A stretch of DNA of 64,000 nucleotides from Bremia lactucae (GCF_004359215.1 NC_090617.1:2775109-2839108); one strand, 5' to 3'; positions 49,224 to 61,100 are shown, counted from the stretch's first letter. The notes: generated by a model not told the origin, from the sequence alone. A program made the numbers and translations.

Positions 49224-52200
49224 ATTATCGACCTTTTAGATAATACATTATTCAACAACCTTTAAGTGTTAATTTCATGTAACGATACACCCCGCTACAT
49301 GCGTTGTATTACAGCAGAAGATGCCATGATGGCACGGGATTTGGTTCTTACGGCCCGTCGTCCTCCAGACGGACCCATTCTTAAACAAAAGGTTGTATCA
49401 AATGACAGGCTGCAAAGTCAAGATCAAGACGCTTCACTAACGCCGGAAAACTTGTCTGAAATGATGGAATGGGAAGAGTCGACCATGACGCTAGAAGAGG
49501 AAGTGAAGGAAAATGAAGTGGCTTTGACGGAGGAGACTGCGAGAATTGATGCATTAGAAGACAAAGAAGAAGATATTTGCGATTGTGAACGGGATCCAGG
49601 AGTGTCGAATGGAGACTGGGATACATTCGAACAAGCCAAAGCAATGTTTGCGGCACATCTCAATAGTTTAAAGCAAGCCCGTGACGAAGCAAAACTTGCG
49701 GAAGAGCGACTGCGTGTAGCGGCTATTCAGGAGAAGATTCGTCAAATGTCTCCCTGTTCGGCGAAATATCAGTGGTTTAAAATGGAAGTGGATGGCGCTG
49801 TGGTGGAGGACTTCGAGTCCAGTTTGAGCTCGATCTCATGTCGAGTGCCTTTATCCTTTGGCAACTCGCATGGAACTGCTTCAGAGAATACATCCCTGAA
49901 TTCAATCAAATCTTTGTATAAAGGATTTGTCTGAAGTGACTCCCAGGATTCAGTAGCCTATATCTTAATCCGACTATTTACATCGAGAACACTTTCGTCT
50001 GTCGATGAGCTACTGAGAACCCGCTCGTCCTCTGCAAAAATTAAAAAGCACAAATTCTGATAATATTTTAAATTGACTTTGCATAAAATCGATCAAAGGG
50101 GCAGCCTAGAAGCTTTAAAGAAACTAAATGAGAATTCGGTTAATTTATCTATAGAAAAAATAAAAATTTCAATGGAAATTAATAATTTATTATTATTTAT
50201 ATGAAATAAACGGTGTTTCAGTTGAATATGCAAAAAGGATTTTTAATGAAATTATATTTTAATTCAGATAAATGTATCTGTAAATAAGTCATTATTTACC
50301 TATTATTGAAGATCGGTTACGTATTCGTCCTCTGTGATGAGTATGCACATCTGCTTGATTCTACCACTATATCTCTCAAGAACCGTTTAGGTTCTAGGGT
50401 TGGCAAAAGAATTATCTTCGAAGTTAACTTCGGAGGCGCATACAGATCACGAGTATTAGCGCCTACTCTTGATCCGTCATTAAACAAAAAATTCAATTTC
50501 TCGGTTTTATCCTGAGATTTCTCCACAGGCTGCCGAGGGATCAATACCTCGGGATGCTGAAGTCTAGTCACTTCAGCATTAATTATTTGAGGACATTTTT
50601 CATCAAGTACGTGGGGACTTATTTCCTTAACGTCTGCCAACTGTGATTGCACTATTACAGTCGAGTCTTCTACGGTCGGCTCTCTACTCGACCTAGGATC
50701 ATCGTGTTGTCCATTTTGGACAACCGGTACCTTCCTTGAATGTCGCCCGCTAGGCGTACATTCATATCTCAATCCAGTCGACTAATTAGAGTGGTGGACC
50801 TTCGGCGCTGCCTGTGCATTCGCACAGCCGCCGGCAGCTGACTCCACAGGGTGATTAGTAATCACACTGTGATCTTATGCAGTCGTACTAACGACCGTAC
50901 CACAAGTGAGGCTATCGCACGCCATCTACTCACTCGTAGTACATCCACACACTTGTTTTTATCCCAAGACGTTCATCAGATAGCCGTCTGATGAACAGGT
51001 GGCAGGCATCTTTACGGATCGGTGCTGCCAGCCAATTCCCTGCTCATATTCTCCGAGATAAGGTAAACCTAGGATGACGTCAAATTTGTCATCCAAATCC
51101 AGCACGATGAATCATCGTTGTACTGTAAATCTTTTAACGTGTAGTGAAATTCTACTACGCGTTTCATTGCTATTATCGATGCGCCTGTCGCTAGGCGCAC
51201 CGTCATCCTCGTTGCAGGGATGTCGCGCTTAACATATTTGAGCCTGCGACCCTCTTGCGACTGGCGACGAATATGATTACTCGACGCCTCACAGTCCACT
51301 AGGGCTTTAAGTGACAAATCATTTGTCACTTCTAGCTTCAAGGTGATGAGGGATAACTCATTGCCAGGTGCAGAGACACATAATGACTTTATGTCTGGAG
51401 CAACTTTTGTCAAGAGATTTGCAAATTCGCGTGAGGTTGCTAGAATCAGTAGGCGTTGCGCCCCTACTGACCCTGACCGTTTTTTGGCGGTCTGCCTCGT
51501 TGTTGTGATTTCGACACAACGTCAGACCCCCGACCGTTGCCATTTTTGACATTTGATCCATAATTACGTTCAGTACCTTTCGGTGCTGGGCTTGGAGCAC
51601 TACATTCATTTAGCGTAGTGACCTAACTTTGTCAGCGATTGCGTTTCTGCAATCGCTTGTAGTTCGAAAAGCGAGGTTTCTCGCTTTTGACCTAAAAGAG
51701 GTCCATAGATTATGGACCTTCAAGCTCGTGTCGTCTTGGAGGACAATACGATGACGAACTAGCTTGAGCCTGTCTCAAGCTAAAGTCCTCCTGTTCCACA
51801 ACTGATATCGCTTCTTCAAGCGTATCCAGTTCCAAGCGGAACAGGTGGGTCTTTACGGGACCATCCGTACGACCTTACATGAACACCGTAATCAATGTGT
51901 GTTCATGATGTGGGTTGTTCGTAATAAAAGTCGCCAAGAGTCGTTCGTCCTTGGCATATGCGTGAACATCACGCTTGCCTTGCTTGAGTTTCAAAAGCTT
52001 CGATCGAGCTCTGAACTCAGCCCTAGGCGGTTCAAACGTCTGTTTGAGTCGGGCTTTAAGAGCCTTTAGTGACCCACAGACATCTGGGTCGCGCAACTTA
52101 AGGCCTAGTCCAAAAGTTTTGGCACGACCTGCCAAATATGTCTGAGCAAATTCGACTTGCATTTGCTCGTCGACGATGTGACTAACCTTATGGCATTGTT

Positions 52201-52561
52201 CAGTTCGACAAACTATTTTAAGAGGAAGTCTTCTTCGACTCCCCTACACTTAGAGATGTCGATCGTTAAGGTATCGGGACGACGCGTGTGCGTCATCCCA
52301 GGTACAGGGGTCTGTACCTGTTGCAACCTCAACAGCTCTGCCTGTTGAGAGCCTTGCTGATTGAGTAAGGCTACTTTCTCCTTCGCCCCGTCAAATTCAT
52401 GTTGTATGAGCTTGGCGATGGCTGATTGGAGGGCATCTCTATCCAACCCGGACAGCATGGCCAGAATGGCCTCAGTCCCTAAAGTCGAACCCATTCGTTC
52501 GACCGCACTCTTTTCTGTGTAACTTAAAAAGGAAGAGCTATGACGAGGAACGCGATGCGTA
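49224..52561. repeat. 3.34-kb direct duplication, copy 2
   Basis: Second copy of 45885-49222. On its right the Gypsy element continues normally through the gag leader, primer-binding site and 5' LTR, whereas copy 1 stops at the N. Copy 2 is therefore the copy with intact right-hand context, and copy 1 has the intact left-hand LTR. Confidence 0.9.
49299..49822 (+). CDS. Captured host-like coiled-coil coding segment (copy 2)
   Basis: Same sequence as 45960-46483 at an offset of 3339 bp. The frame is open to the stop at 49934. See copy 1 for content. No difference between the two copies of this ORF was noticed. Confidence 0.45.
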
Positions 52562-52600
52562 TTTCAATTATCACCTAACACGTCCATGTTAGATGATAGA
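49823..52600 (-). mobile_element. Ty3/Gypsy internal region, copy 2, with complete gag start
   Basis: As copy 1, but the gag continues to its start: minus-strand M-D-V-L-G-D-N at about 52595, then a TGA stop inside the first ten codons, R-H-S-S-S-F-L-S and E-K-S-A-V-E-R-M. The early stop and D-C-E-A-S protease show that it is defective. It connects to the primer-binding site and LTR on the right. Confidence 0.75.
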
Positions 52601-52616
52601 ACTGTTGTCCTTTGAT

Positions 52617-52637
52617 GGACTACGAAGTCCTACCAGG
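52617..52637 (-). promoter_or_regulatory. Gypsy primer-binding site
   Basis: Reading the minus strand from the LTR end: CC then TGGTAGGACTTCG. TGG would pair with the CCA end of a tRNA whose 3' end reads ...AGTCCTACCA. The element at 45.57 kb has TGGTAGGAGTTTG at the same place. The LTR at 31567-32019 is followed by CAAGCGACTACTG instead, so it lacks this site. Confidence 0.5.
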
Positions 52638-53048
52638 TGTAAAGGGGCAATGCCGACTTGCACTGCCTCAGTGCAAGTGGCGCCACACGTCACTTTAGGT
52701 ACACTAGTACGTACAGAGAAAGACTCTCTAAGAAACACTTGCTCTAAAAAGGGTTAAAAGTAAACTATATTGAAGTAATAAACTTCTTCTGTTTTCTATG
52801 TATTTATACTAACTTAGTTGTATACTTATACTAAACATGTAGAAAAATCTTATATGTCTCTCTTTTCGCACGCGTGCGCTGACTGGACCGCGGAGCAAGT
52901 AGATATAATAACCTATATCTACCAATGGATAAGCTTTCCAAATATTATTATGTAAAGTTATACTCTCCAAATATTATCTGTCTTCTAGATAATGTATTAA
53001 TTAACAACCTTTAAGTGTTAATTTCATGTAACGATACACCCCGTTTCA
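52638..53048 (-). repeat. Gypsy 5' LTR, reverse orientation
   Basis: Starts TGTAAAGGGGCAATGCCGAC and ends GATACACCCCGTTTCA, a family LTR with a point change at each end. Contains the GCGCTGACTGGACCGCGGAG word and a hairpin-like GTACACTAGTACGTAC. Confidence 0.8.
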
Positions 53049-53290
53049 TTGGGTGCTTGGACTACTTCACGTACCATGACGTACGGAAAAAGGTTTTAAG
53101 TAGCTAAGAGGTCTTAGCTACTAAAGGTGAATTCTAAGGCTATAGAATAGGGAAAAGTAAAACTGTATTTATAATCGAAAATCTTTCGTAACGATCTTCT
53201 ATCTACTGGCTTTAATATATTGATATTTAACTATGCAACGCCTAATTGTGGCTTGTAACGATTGGCGGGGTTGATTTAAACTTAAATCAA
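53049..53290 (-). repeat. Divergent LTR fragment, reverse orientation
   Basis: Reverse complement of the 3' half seen at 22.2-22.5 kb: CTTCACGTACCATGACGTAC, GTAGCTAAGAGGTCTTAGCT, CGTAACGATCTTCTATCTAC and, at the end, GGCGGGGTTGATTTAAAC, shared with 20.76 kb. Confidence 0.55.
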
Positions 53291-53990
53291 GCAATTAATA
53301 AAACAAATTTAGAGATTCTAACAATCCACCGCGACATATCAATCAGAACGCATAAATTAGAAAAGAGACTTGGCCGAGACTCAAAACTACTGATCTGCAT
53401 CACCAAGTACAATGAAGGATCTCAACAGCTTCAGGCAACGCTCACAAAGCTTGCCAAGAATTTGGCTTACCTCATGGACCAAATTTTAAGAAAAACAGAA
53501 ATTCTTTGCAGGTGGTGACGCTTGCCAAAACGTTTAATGTGCATCATGTCTGACAATTGCGAGCAAACACACGATGAGATGCTTACGTATGTGAAAGCCG
53601 TCGGACTGTACAACAAAGCTTGCATACGATCAATAGTGTCAGCATTGGTGCCACTTATTTGAGCACACGCTGCAGCTTTCTGCGAAATGAATAAACTTGA
53701 TCGCCTCGCTCCAAGAGCGTACGCACATAATTATTATGGCGTCTTTTATGCATGGAGGTCTCAGGAGAAATCGCTTGGACGTATTTTCCCAATCCCGGTG
53801 GTGTTGCGTTCTATGAAACGACCGACCAATACGAGGCGGAATTCACACGCCGCATTCATCCGCATTCCGATGCGATGAAAGAGCGGTCGCAGCGAACTAA
53901 TTTCGCCCGCTTGCGTGTGAAAGGAATCATAAGTGGTACTGTACCCCTTCTTTCTAGGCGCCTTAGAGACCCCACCCAAGGGTACTAAGT
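53290..53990 (+). pseudogene. Decayed host-like gene, product unrecognised
   Basis: Plus-strand frames with no transposon signature. 53290-53518: H-K-L-E-K-R-L-G-R-D-S-K-L-L, Y-N-E-G-S-Q-Q-L-Q-A-T-L-T-K-L (helical, coiled-coil-like). 53545-53660: C-E-Q-T-H-D-E-M-L-T-Y-V-K-A-V-G. 53750-53988: F-P-N-P-G-G-V-A-F-Y-E-T-T-D-Q-Y-E and R-R-I-H-P-H-S-D-A. Several frame changes and a stop separate them. It sits between two reversed LTR pieces and could be a stranded 3' part of a gene. Confidence 0.35.
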
Positions 53991-54052
53991 ACTCTGGTAA
54001 AGTGTCGTAATGGGAGCGGTGATCCGACTCCTCGTGCGCCCTTACCAAGTAG

Positions 54053-54337
54053 GAAGTAATTTAAATACCTAGTTTTACAGATTAAAAATGTCATCTCGGT
54101 AGATAACACTAATTTGTATTGCGAGCGTATCGCTCTAGATATCTCGCGTAACGGATGACGCTAGGCGTCATCCCTCCTAATCTGAATGTACCTATATTAA
54201 TCACAACACAAGGGCGGCTCACAATGTGAGCCACATCCAAGTGGTGGGTTTATTTTTTTAAGTAATGACGACCACTTAAGGACACAAGGTGTACTTAACG
54301 AGGGCTATGTAACATTACTTCAGCCCGTTACATAACA
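54053..54337 (-). repeat. Copia-associated LTR, reverse orientation
   Basis: Reverse complement of the 61.8-kb sequence: AAAATGTCATCTCGGTAGAT, GCGTAACGGATGACGCTAGG, ending CAGCCCGTTACATAACA at 54337. Gypsy RT sequence begins at the next base. Confidence 0.6.
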
Positions 54338-55680
54338 GATGTGTGACCAATCTGTTGAGATCGATGCGAGATTTTCACTGAGTTATTTTGGTGACATCTT
54401 CGTTCACAGCAGAGCTATGAACGGAAAACAGCGCAGAGCGGGTTGTCTGTTATCAATCGCGAAGGCTTTACCAGCTGAACGCACCTCTCCAGTGCATAAA
54501 AAGGAACTTCTTGCCATGAAATACGCACTGGCTAAGTTTATGGTCTATCTCGTTGGAGACAGTTCGTTTTATATACATACGTGCCATGCGTCTGTACACA
54601 CGACCGTAAACAGTCCACAGCACTCGCAAGGAATGGCGAGACGATTGTCTTTTTTGCGGTGTATAACTTTTCAATGAGTATAAATCAGGACGACTTCACC
54701 TCGTCGCTGATGCCCTATCGCGCCGGCCCGATTTTGAGCCGACTGTGCAAGCGAACAGTGAGCATATAGCCACTGTTGCAACAATAAGTGTTCCGTAGTC
54801 AATATTACTCGACGACGTTAAAAGAGCGCATCAAGACGATAAGGCTCCTAAAGAGTTGATTTATTTCCTTAGAAATTGAATAGATCCTCACCAGATCGAT
54901 ATACATCATGCAATCGGTTACAAAATTACACAGCCATTGCTGGCGACACACCTTGTGTTGTCATCCCTACCAATAATAATTCCCGTTGATGCATTATGTA
55001 TAAGTGCCACGATGCTTCAATAAGTGGGTATCGTGGATGTGAGAAACTAATCTCACGATAATCCGCTATTTCCACTGGCCACGTCAGCATCAGTTCGTCC
55101 GTAAGTACATAAGTGCTTGCGAAGCTTGTCAACGGGTGAAGACCAGTGCTTCATCCCGTGCCCCATTAAAACCGGTGCCTGTTTTGGTAGAGTATTCCCA
55201 GTCTGTATCCATGAACTTTGTCTTCGGAATTCCCGACGACGAACATAAAAACACGGGAATTCTTGTTTTTGTTTAGCGTTTCAGCACAATGGTACATCTA
55301 GCTGCAGTAGTGGAGTCGATCAAAGCCAAAGGCTGTGCGCGTATCTTTGTTGACACGATATTTCGACTCCATGGGTTACCCCGCGCACTGGTCTTAGATC
55401 GAGATCCTACATTCACGGTGAAATTTTGGCAATCTGTGTTCAAGTCACTTGGAACACAATAGAAAATGTCAACTTATGACCAACCTGATACAAATGGTCA
55501 GACAGAACGTGCAAAATCGTATCCACGAAGAGAAACTTTGCGGATACGCCCACAATTTTACGCGCTGGAGCGAGTTTTTGCCAATGGTGGAATTTGCCAT
55601 CAACAACTCAGTGCAACGTGAAACACGTCGACACAGCGACTTTCACCACCCTTGCCCGCCTGGTCGACAGAATTGAAGAT
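54338..55680 (+). mobile_element. Ty3/Gypsy pol remnant (RT stub, RNase H, integrase)
   Basis: S-Y-F-G-D-I-F-V-H-S-R-A-M-N-G-K (54380-54425; Y-x-D-D changed to Y-F-G-D) is joined by deletion to RNase H text (54430-54760: V-H-K-K-E-L-L-A-M-K-Y-A-L-A-K-F). The integrase zinc finger is at about 54950-55150, the core at 55200-55620 (L-V-L-D-R-D-P-T-F-T-V-K-F-W-Q, T-N-G-Q-T-E-R-A), ending near 55680. Frames are broken many times. No chromodomain or LTR on the right. Confidence 0.7.
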
Positions 55681-55986
55681 TTGAAAGCCAGGCGAAGTAC
55701 GTTCCTTGTGGGATAGAGTAGCACCAAATTTGTCGCTGAAATATCGTTTAAACCCTCGGCATTAATGTGCGGATTAGTTGTCAACATGGTGCCGCAGATC
55801 GTGCGTAGTACAAACCCAATCTTTGTTAACAATTGCTCCGTGCCTATAAGGAGCTTGGCGTGCCAACCACTTGCAAAGGAGGATGCATCTACAAGTCACA
55901 CATGAGCGGCTCAATGTTGCTGACACACTTGGCAAAGTCCTGCGTTGGTAACTAAAAATCGGCACCAGCCCACAACCTTTTGGTCG
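55681..55986. other. Unassigned sequence
   Basis: Short frames on both strands without recognisable content. It may be part of the same decayed gene as 55987-56520 or of the integrase tail. Confidence 0.3.
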
Positions 55987-56520
55987 TTAGGCGCGGCTCG
56001 CGATATGATTTCGGATGCGGGTCGGTGACACTATCATCGGCAGTACCTCCTTTAACAGCATACGCATGCTCACGCAGTCATTTCGCGTGATTATTGCTAC
56101 CTTTATGGTGACGCGCTCAGGGGCGTCCCAGTCGATAACTACCGGACTTATAGCGTCCGTGACATCAAGTCTTTGAACAATGTTTAATGTGATAGAGGCC
56201 ATTTCGAGCTGGCAATGTTGAGTCGCCGGATGCATATAGTACTCAAAGCGGCAGTTATTCCGTAGTCACACCTTGAAAATCTTTGCAGTGGCGCCATCCT
56301 CGAACGTGACGAGCACTGCCGCTCATCAATTCGGTCCCCCATCTTTCGTAATACTCACGCTCTCCCGTTCTTTGGCTAACTTTGCGATTTCGGTGTCGCC
56401 GGCGCCGTCTAAGGATCCATTGCTTATTGTGTAGCAAATTTGCGCACGCTTCACGGAAGCAGAGAGCTGGTTGCGGTAGAGGCAATTGCAGTGGCATTTG
56501 CGTGAAACATTCCATAAAGA
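55987..56520 (-). pseudogene. Decayed host-like gene, product unrecognised
   Basis: Minus-strand frames. 56520-56330: A-Q-I-C-Y-T-I-S-N-G-S, then G-D-T-E-I-A-K-L-A-K-E-R-E. 56310-56240: L-V-T-F-E-D-G-A-T-A-K-I-F-K-V and a stop. 56235-55987: C-Q-L-E-M-A-S-I-T-L-N-I-V-Q-R-L-D-V and S-P-V-V-I-D-W-D-A-P-E-R-V. The last segment is open for 82 codons with beta-strand-like composition. There is no transposon hallmark. Interrupted by a stop and frame change. Confidence 0.3.
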
Positions 56521-57189
56521 GGAACGTTTTGATATTTTGGAAAATCGGGAATAGGGATTCAATGAAGTGGTGTAATTAAAAAAATATGCAGGAAGGGTAT
56601 GAATTGTAGAAAAAAGGGTTTGATTCAGCATTTCCCGAATTTTGTACTCCTTTATTCATTTCCTTTTATAGGAAGTAATATTTTTCTTCCTCTTATAGGA
56701 AATCGTATTTATGCCACCATGGACTCCATTTCATATGTATCGTTTTTTTGTCGTGTCAGTATGGAACATTTCGCACGTACATTAAACCACACGCTTTTTT
56801 TAAGAAATATCATCGTGTTAAAGCTTTCAATGCTTTCAAGGCTGCCTGCTACTACCTTCTACATCGAAAGCTGTCTCACAAGGCATCATTCGAAGACCGG
56901 GGCTCAATTTCTCGCTGCCTACAACTTGTCTTATGTCGTAACAAATTAAGGAAGATATTATTTGCATCGGAGTTCTTATTATCCCCACCAAAGTTTAGTT
57001 TTTTTCCTATTTCGATGAAATTTAGCAGATGCATGCGGCAAACCCTCTTGATTTCTCAAATCCCTGATTGGCTGGCTCACACGCCCCTGAAGTAGCTTGT
57101 TTAACACTTCACCTCAAATTCAAATTCAAAATTAATTCCATATTTCTTTCACCATGCATCTTGCTTCTCCAGCTGAATAAACATACCGA
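56521..57189. other. Unassigned AT-rich region
   Basis: Two overlapping plus-strand frames (56599-56949 and 56748-57095) of 115-116 codons have no recognisable motif and an unusual Phe/Ile/Leu/Ser content. GGAAGTAATATT and TATAGGAAATCG words recall LTR-like AT-rich sequence. I cannot assign it. Confidence 0.3.
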
Positions 57190-57830
57190 TCAATTGCGAT
57201 AGCGAAAGAAGCTCTTCAAGCTCACTCTGAAGCTGAATAGTAGGAAATTTGCACTATTTGCTCAACAAGGTATGGAAAGGGTGTGGAACAGCCAATGAAG
57301 AGCATTAATTTTTAATGCAAACAACATTGGGTCTACAATTATGAGGGACATGGTGCAAGGCCTACACAGAGATCGAGGAAAACAGGTTGCCCTTTAGAGT
57401 GAAACTAGTACGGGACTGTGCTAGGATTCGTCAAGTCAATGAAAATGGAGAATACTTGGACTGTGAGAGTTGTTGAACCAGGACACAACCATAAACCTGC
57501 TGATGTAGCAGCATATTCTCGAGTGATGAACAAGGCCAATCCACCAGAACATGCCGCTCATTATGCCCTAAACCCTTGAAAATATCTCCCATATCTTTTC
57601 TACACCTCATTGCACTGCAATCAAGTGCTCCTAACGGCCAATAGAAGTCAAACTAAGAAAATTAAAATCATTCGCAAGATGGGGCTCTCATTTTCTCATG
57701 GGCTGAAAGCTTGCAAATTATCATCTATGCAACAAGCTAACGCCTTATTAAAAAGACGTACAAGTCATCTTGAAAAAAATTATGCTCTGAGATAGAATGG
57801 ACATCCGATTTGGATGAAGGTGCTTAGCAT
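57190..57830 (+). mobile_element. MULE transposase N-terminal fragment (FAR1-like domain)
   Basis: Plus-strand frames read S-I-N-F then C-K-Q-H-W-V-Y-N-Y, R-K-T-G-C-P-F-R-V-K-L-V-R-D, W-T-V-R-V-V-E-P-G-H-N-H-K-P-A-D and H-A-A-H-Y-A-L. This is the WRKY-GCM1-like FAR1 zinc domain (C...C-P-F...H-N-H) that opens Mutator-like transposases. A continuation is at 57610-57795. Broken by frame changes; the DDE part is absent. Confidence 0.6.
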
Positions 57831-57834
57831 AGGA

Positions 57835-58131
57835 CTTACGGCCAGTAGACCATGGTCTACTGTAAGTAACTGCTAGGCAAATTGTTGATGTTGGGCATTT
57901 TGTGTACGCTCAAACGTCATGATGACGTTTGATTGTAATTGTTTTGCAACGGACACAGAAAGTGAGATTTCAGCAATCGGTTATATGAAGAAATAAACGA
58001 CTCATGTGAGACCCTTGTAGTGCTTCTACAAAGAAGTAGCTGATTGCACGTGTAAGTTTCTAAAGACTAATACCCTTTCCAATTTTTTCTCGAACTATAA
58101 GCTGTCTCCTCTGCTATAATATCTCCAGGTT
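57835..58131 (+). promoter_or_regulatory. Probable Copia 5' LTR remnant and primer-binding site
   Basis: GGTTATGAGCCC at about 58128-58139 is complementary to the anticodon-loop stretch GGGCTCATAACC of initiator-Met tRNA, the half-tRNA primer type used by Drosophila copia, and overlaps the gag ATG at 58132. The LTR should therefore end at about 58127. Upstream are two perfect palindromes, CAGTAGACCATGGTCTACTG at 57843-57862 and CAAACGTCAT-G-ATGACGTTTG at 57911-57931. The sequence does not match the 61806 LTR, so the 5' LTR edge cannot be fixed. Confidence 0.45.
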
Positions 58132-61100
58132 ATGAGCCCAAATACGGTGGGAGCAAAGGATGTTCTCAACGAAGAAAATTACTTCGTATGGGAGTTTAAC
58201 GCGCGAATGAAGCTCGCTAAGAAGGGGCTGTTGGAGCACATCGACGCGACGAAGGCACCGTGTGAAGATAACGCTAGCGCGTCTTTATGGAAAGTCATCG
58301 ATATGAAAGCCTTCGCAAACGTGTGTACGATGATCAGTTCAAATCTTCACTCCCCCCCCATGGTTCGAAATGCAGAGACAACTGCAGAAGCGTGGGGAAT
58401 TTTGAGAGCTTCTTTCTTCGCAGAAGCATTCATAATCAGGTGCAGATGCGTCGACAATTTCACGAGTTCAAGTTGCAGAAGGGAGGAAGTGTAATGGATC
58501 ATTTTTTCAAGTTTGATGAGCTGTGCATGTCAATTCAAGCCATTCGTGACAAGGTCTTGCACGATGAGCGGCTCGTGATTCTGCTTTGAAGCTTGTCTGA
58601 TGAATACGATCAGATCGTCAAGATTATCGAGAACACGAGGGACATTGATTTGTGCCAAGCCAAGGAGATGCTTCATCGTGAATACGAAGGCATTGCTCGA
58701 AAAGGGGAGATCGAAATTGCGTTGAAGGCTACAAGAAACTTCAAGAGCAAGATTTTTTGGTCGAAAGAAACAAGAAACAAGTTTAATGGGACGTGTTTTA
58801 TATGCGGCAGGAATGGACACAAGAAACAAGATTGCTGAAAAAATTCAGACAAGAAGAAAAGCTCTGAGCAAGCGTTCACTGTGAGTGAACATAGCTCGGA
58901 AGGTCGGCTACTCGACAGTGGTGCGAGTAGTCATATGTGCCCATACCAAGATGATTTCGTGGAAACCAGATCGCTTAACAGGTTTGTTGGAATTTCAATT
59001 GCGAATGGAGAAACAGTTTTGGCTGCTGGAGTTGGGACAATTCGTGTCATGTTAAAGAACAAGAAATTAATACGTATTGAAGACGTGTTGTGCGGTCTAA
59101 AGCTGGATAGTGGTCTCCTATCAGTTTCTGCATTGTCCGTAAAAGGGTTACATGGCATTTTTTAGAGCAAAATGTGTGAGATTAGGAATGGTCAAGAAGT
59201 GGGGACTCAAGTGACTCAAAAGGGTAAATTTGTTTGTGTTAGAGTGTGATACATTGGAATCTGCAAATGCGAGTGAAGAAGTTGGCGATGGAGCCAAACC
59301 TATGAGTCCAAGTGTATGGCATGCAAGACTAGGACACTTGCCATTGAAGGCAATCAAAAACATCGACAAGTGTGTTGGAGGATTTAAGATGAAAGATTTG
59401 CCTAATGTTGATGATGATCAAGACGAAATATGCGAAGGATGTGTGACAGGCAAATCGTCAATCAAGTCGTTTCTGAAGTCTACGTACGGTAAAGTTAAGG
59501 CTACTTCACTGCTCCAAGTTATTCACAGCGACGTAATGGGACCAATAAAGACTAAATCGCAAGGAGGAGCAAGATTCGCGGTGACATTTTTGGATGATTA
59601 TTCACGCTATGTGGTCGCATACTATATTGCACACAAGTCAAATTTGGCGGATAAGTTCATCGAGTAAAAGTCGATGATGGAAAGCCAGTCAAGTACCAAG
59701 ATCAAGTGTATTCGCACCGACAACGGTGGTGTGTACATTAATAAACGATTTGAAGATGTATGTCGAAAGGCTGGAATATTGCACAAAGCTTAGTACCGTA
59801 TTCGCCACAGCAAAATGGAATGGCTGAAAGACTAAATCAAGCACTGGCAGAACGAGCAAGATCGATGCTAAATTACATGACTACTACTCAACGTGACGTA
59901 GAGCCGATGGTCATGGACCAGACTGGCAATGATCAAGACATTTCACCTCCAAGTGAATTTGAGTCTATATCTCCACGCCAGAATTTTAAGCATATGTCTG
60001 ATCCTGCTTTCGATATCGATGATGTTTACATGGAGCCAACTGATTTGGATGTGGATACGACTCGAGACATTGTGCCCAGAGGGGACTTGGATTATCACAC
60101 TGATTTCTATATGGTGCAATCATCTCAATTTTGGTGGTCAAAATGCCCCGCTCGCGTTACCATCATCGAATTATGAAGATCAAGCTTTGGTTCCAGTCAG
60201 GACGTCATGGTACATCGCGCAGTGAGGAGCCAGATGATCGGGCTTTAAAAATAGATCGAATTGAGCAAGCAAATGCAGCACTCGAAACTCCATCTACATA
60301 CCAAGATACAATGGCGTCTCCTAAATCCAAGACGTAGAGTGATGCGATCAAGGTCGTACTAAAGGCATTGTGTAACAAAACAACATGGGCTGCAGTGGAG
60401 AATTCTCCACAAAAAGTTGATTGGATCCAAGTGGTATTTTGCAATCAAGAGAAACGAATAGGGTGATATTGAGCGGTACAAAGCTCGACTTGTGGCGTTG
60501 GGGGTTATCATCAAACCCATGGAGTTGACTACCACGAACCATATTCGCCGGTTGCGAACATGAATTCTATTCGCGTCTTTCTGGCTATGTGATGTCATCA
60601 CGAAATGACAATTCACCAGTATGATAGCGATACTGCGCTCATAAATGGCGTTTTGAACGAAGATGTATACATTCTACGCCTCAGGAAGTCGACATGGACT
60701 TAGGTCAAATTTTGAAGCTTGTAAGAAGTTTTATGGATTAAAACAGGCTGCTGCAACATGGTTCAAGACAATTTCGAAGGTGTTTTGCAGCATAGGTTTT
60801 GTGTCATGTGTTTCGGACCCGTGTGTCTTTGTCCATCACGATGGAAACCTTTCGTGAATTTACGTGACGCTGTATGTCGATGATATGCTGATTAAAGGTA
60901 CTTCTGCTGATTTAACTGACAAAGTTCCGATGAACTTGCAAGTCATTTTATGTTTAAGACGCTAGGCAATGTGATATATATTCTCGGCATTGAGGTGGAC
61001 TATGCACAGCATACAAGGAAGCTCAAGATCAGCCAAAATGCGTGCATTGACAGAATGGTCGTAAACTTCAATCAAGTCGGGGAAAAAGTTGTTTACAACC

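Noticed and set aside
56599..57095. Two overlapping 115-codon frames as a membrane protein gene
   Set aside because: Hydrophobic content follows from AT-rich sequence. No consistent transmembrane pattern or start context, and neither frame stands out over the other.
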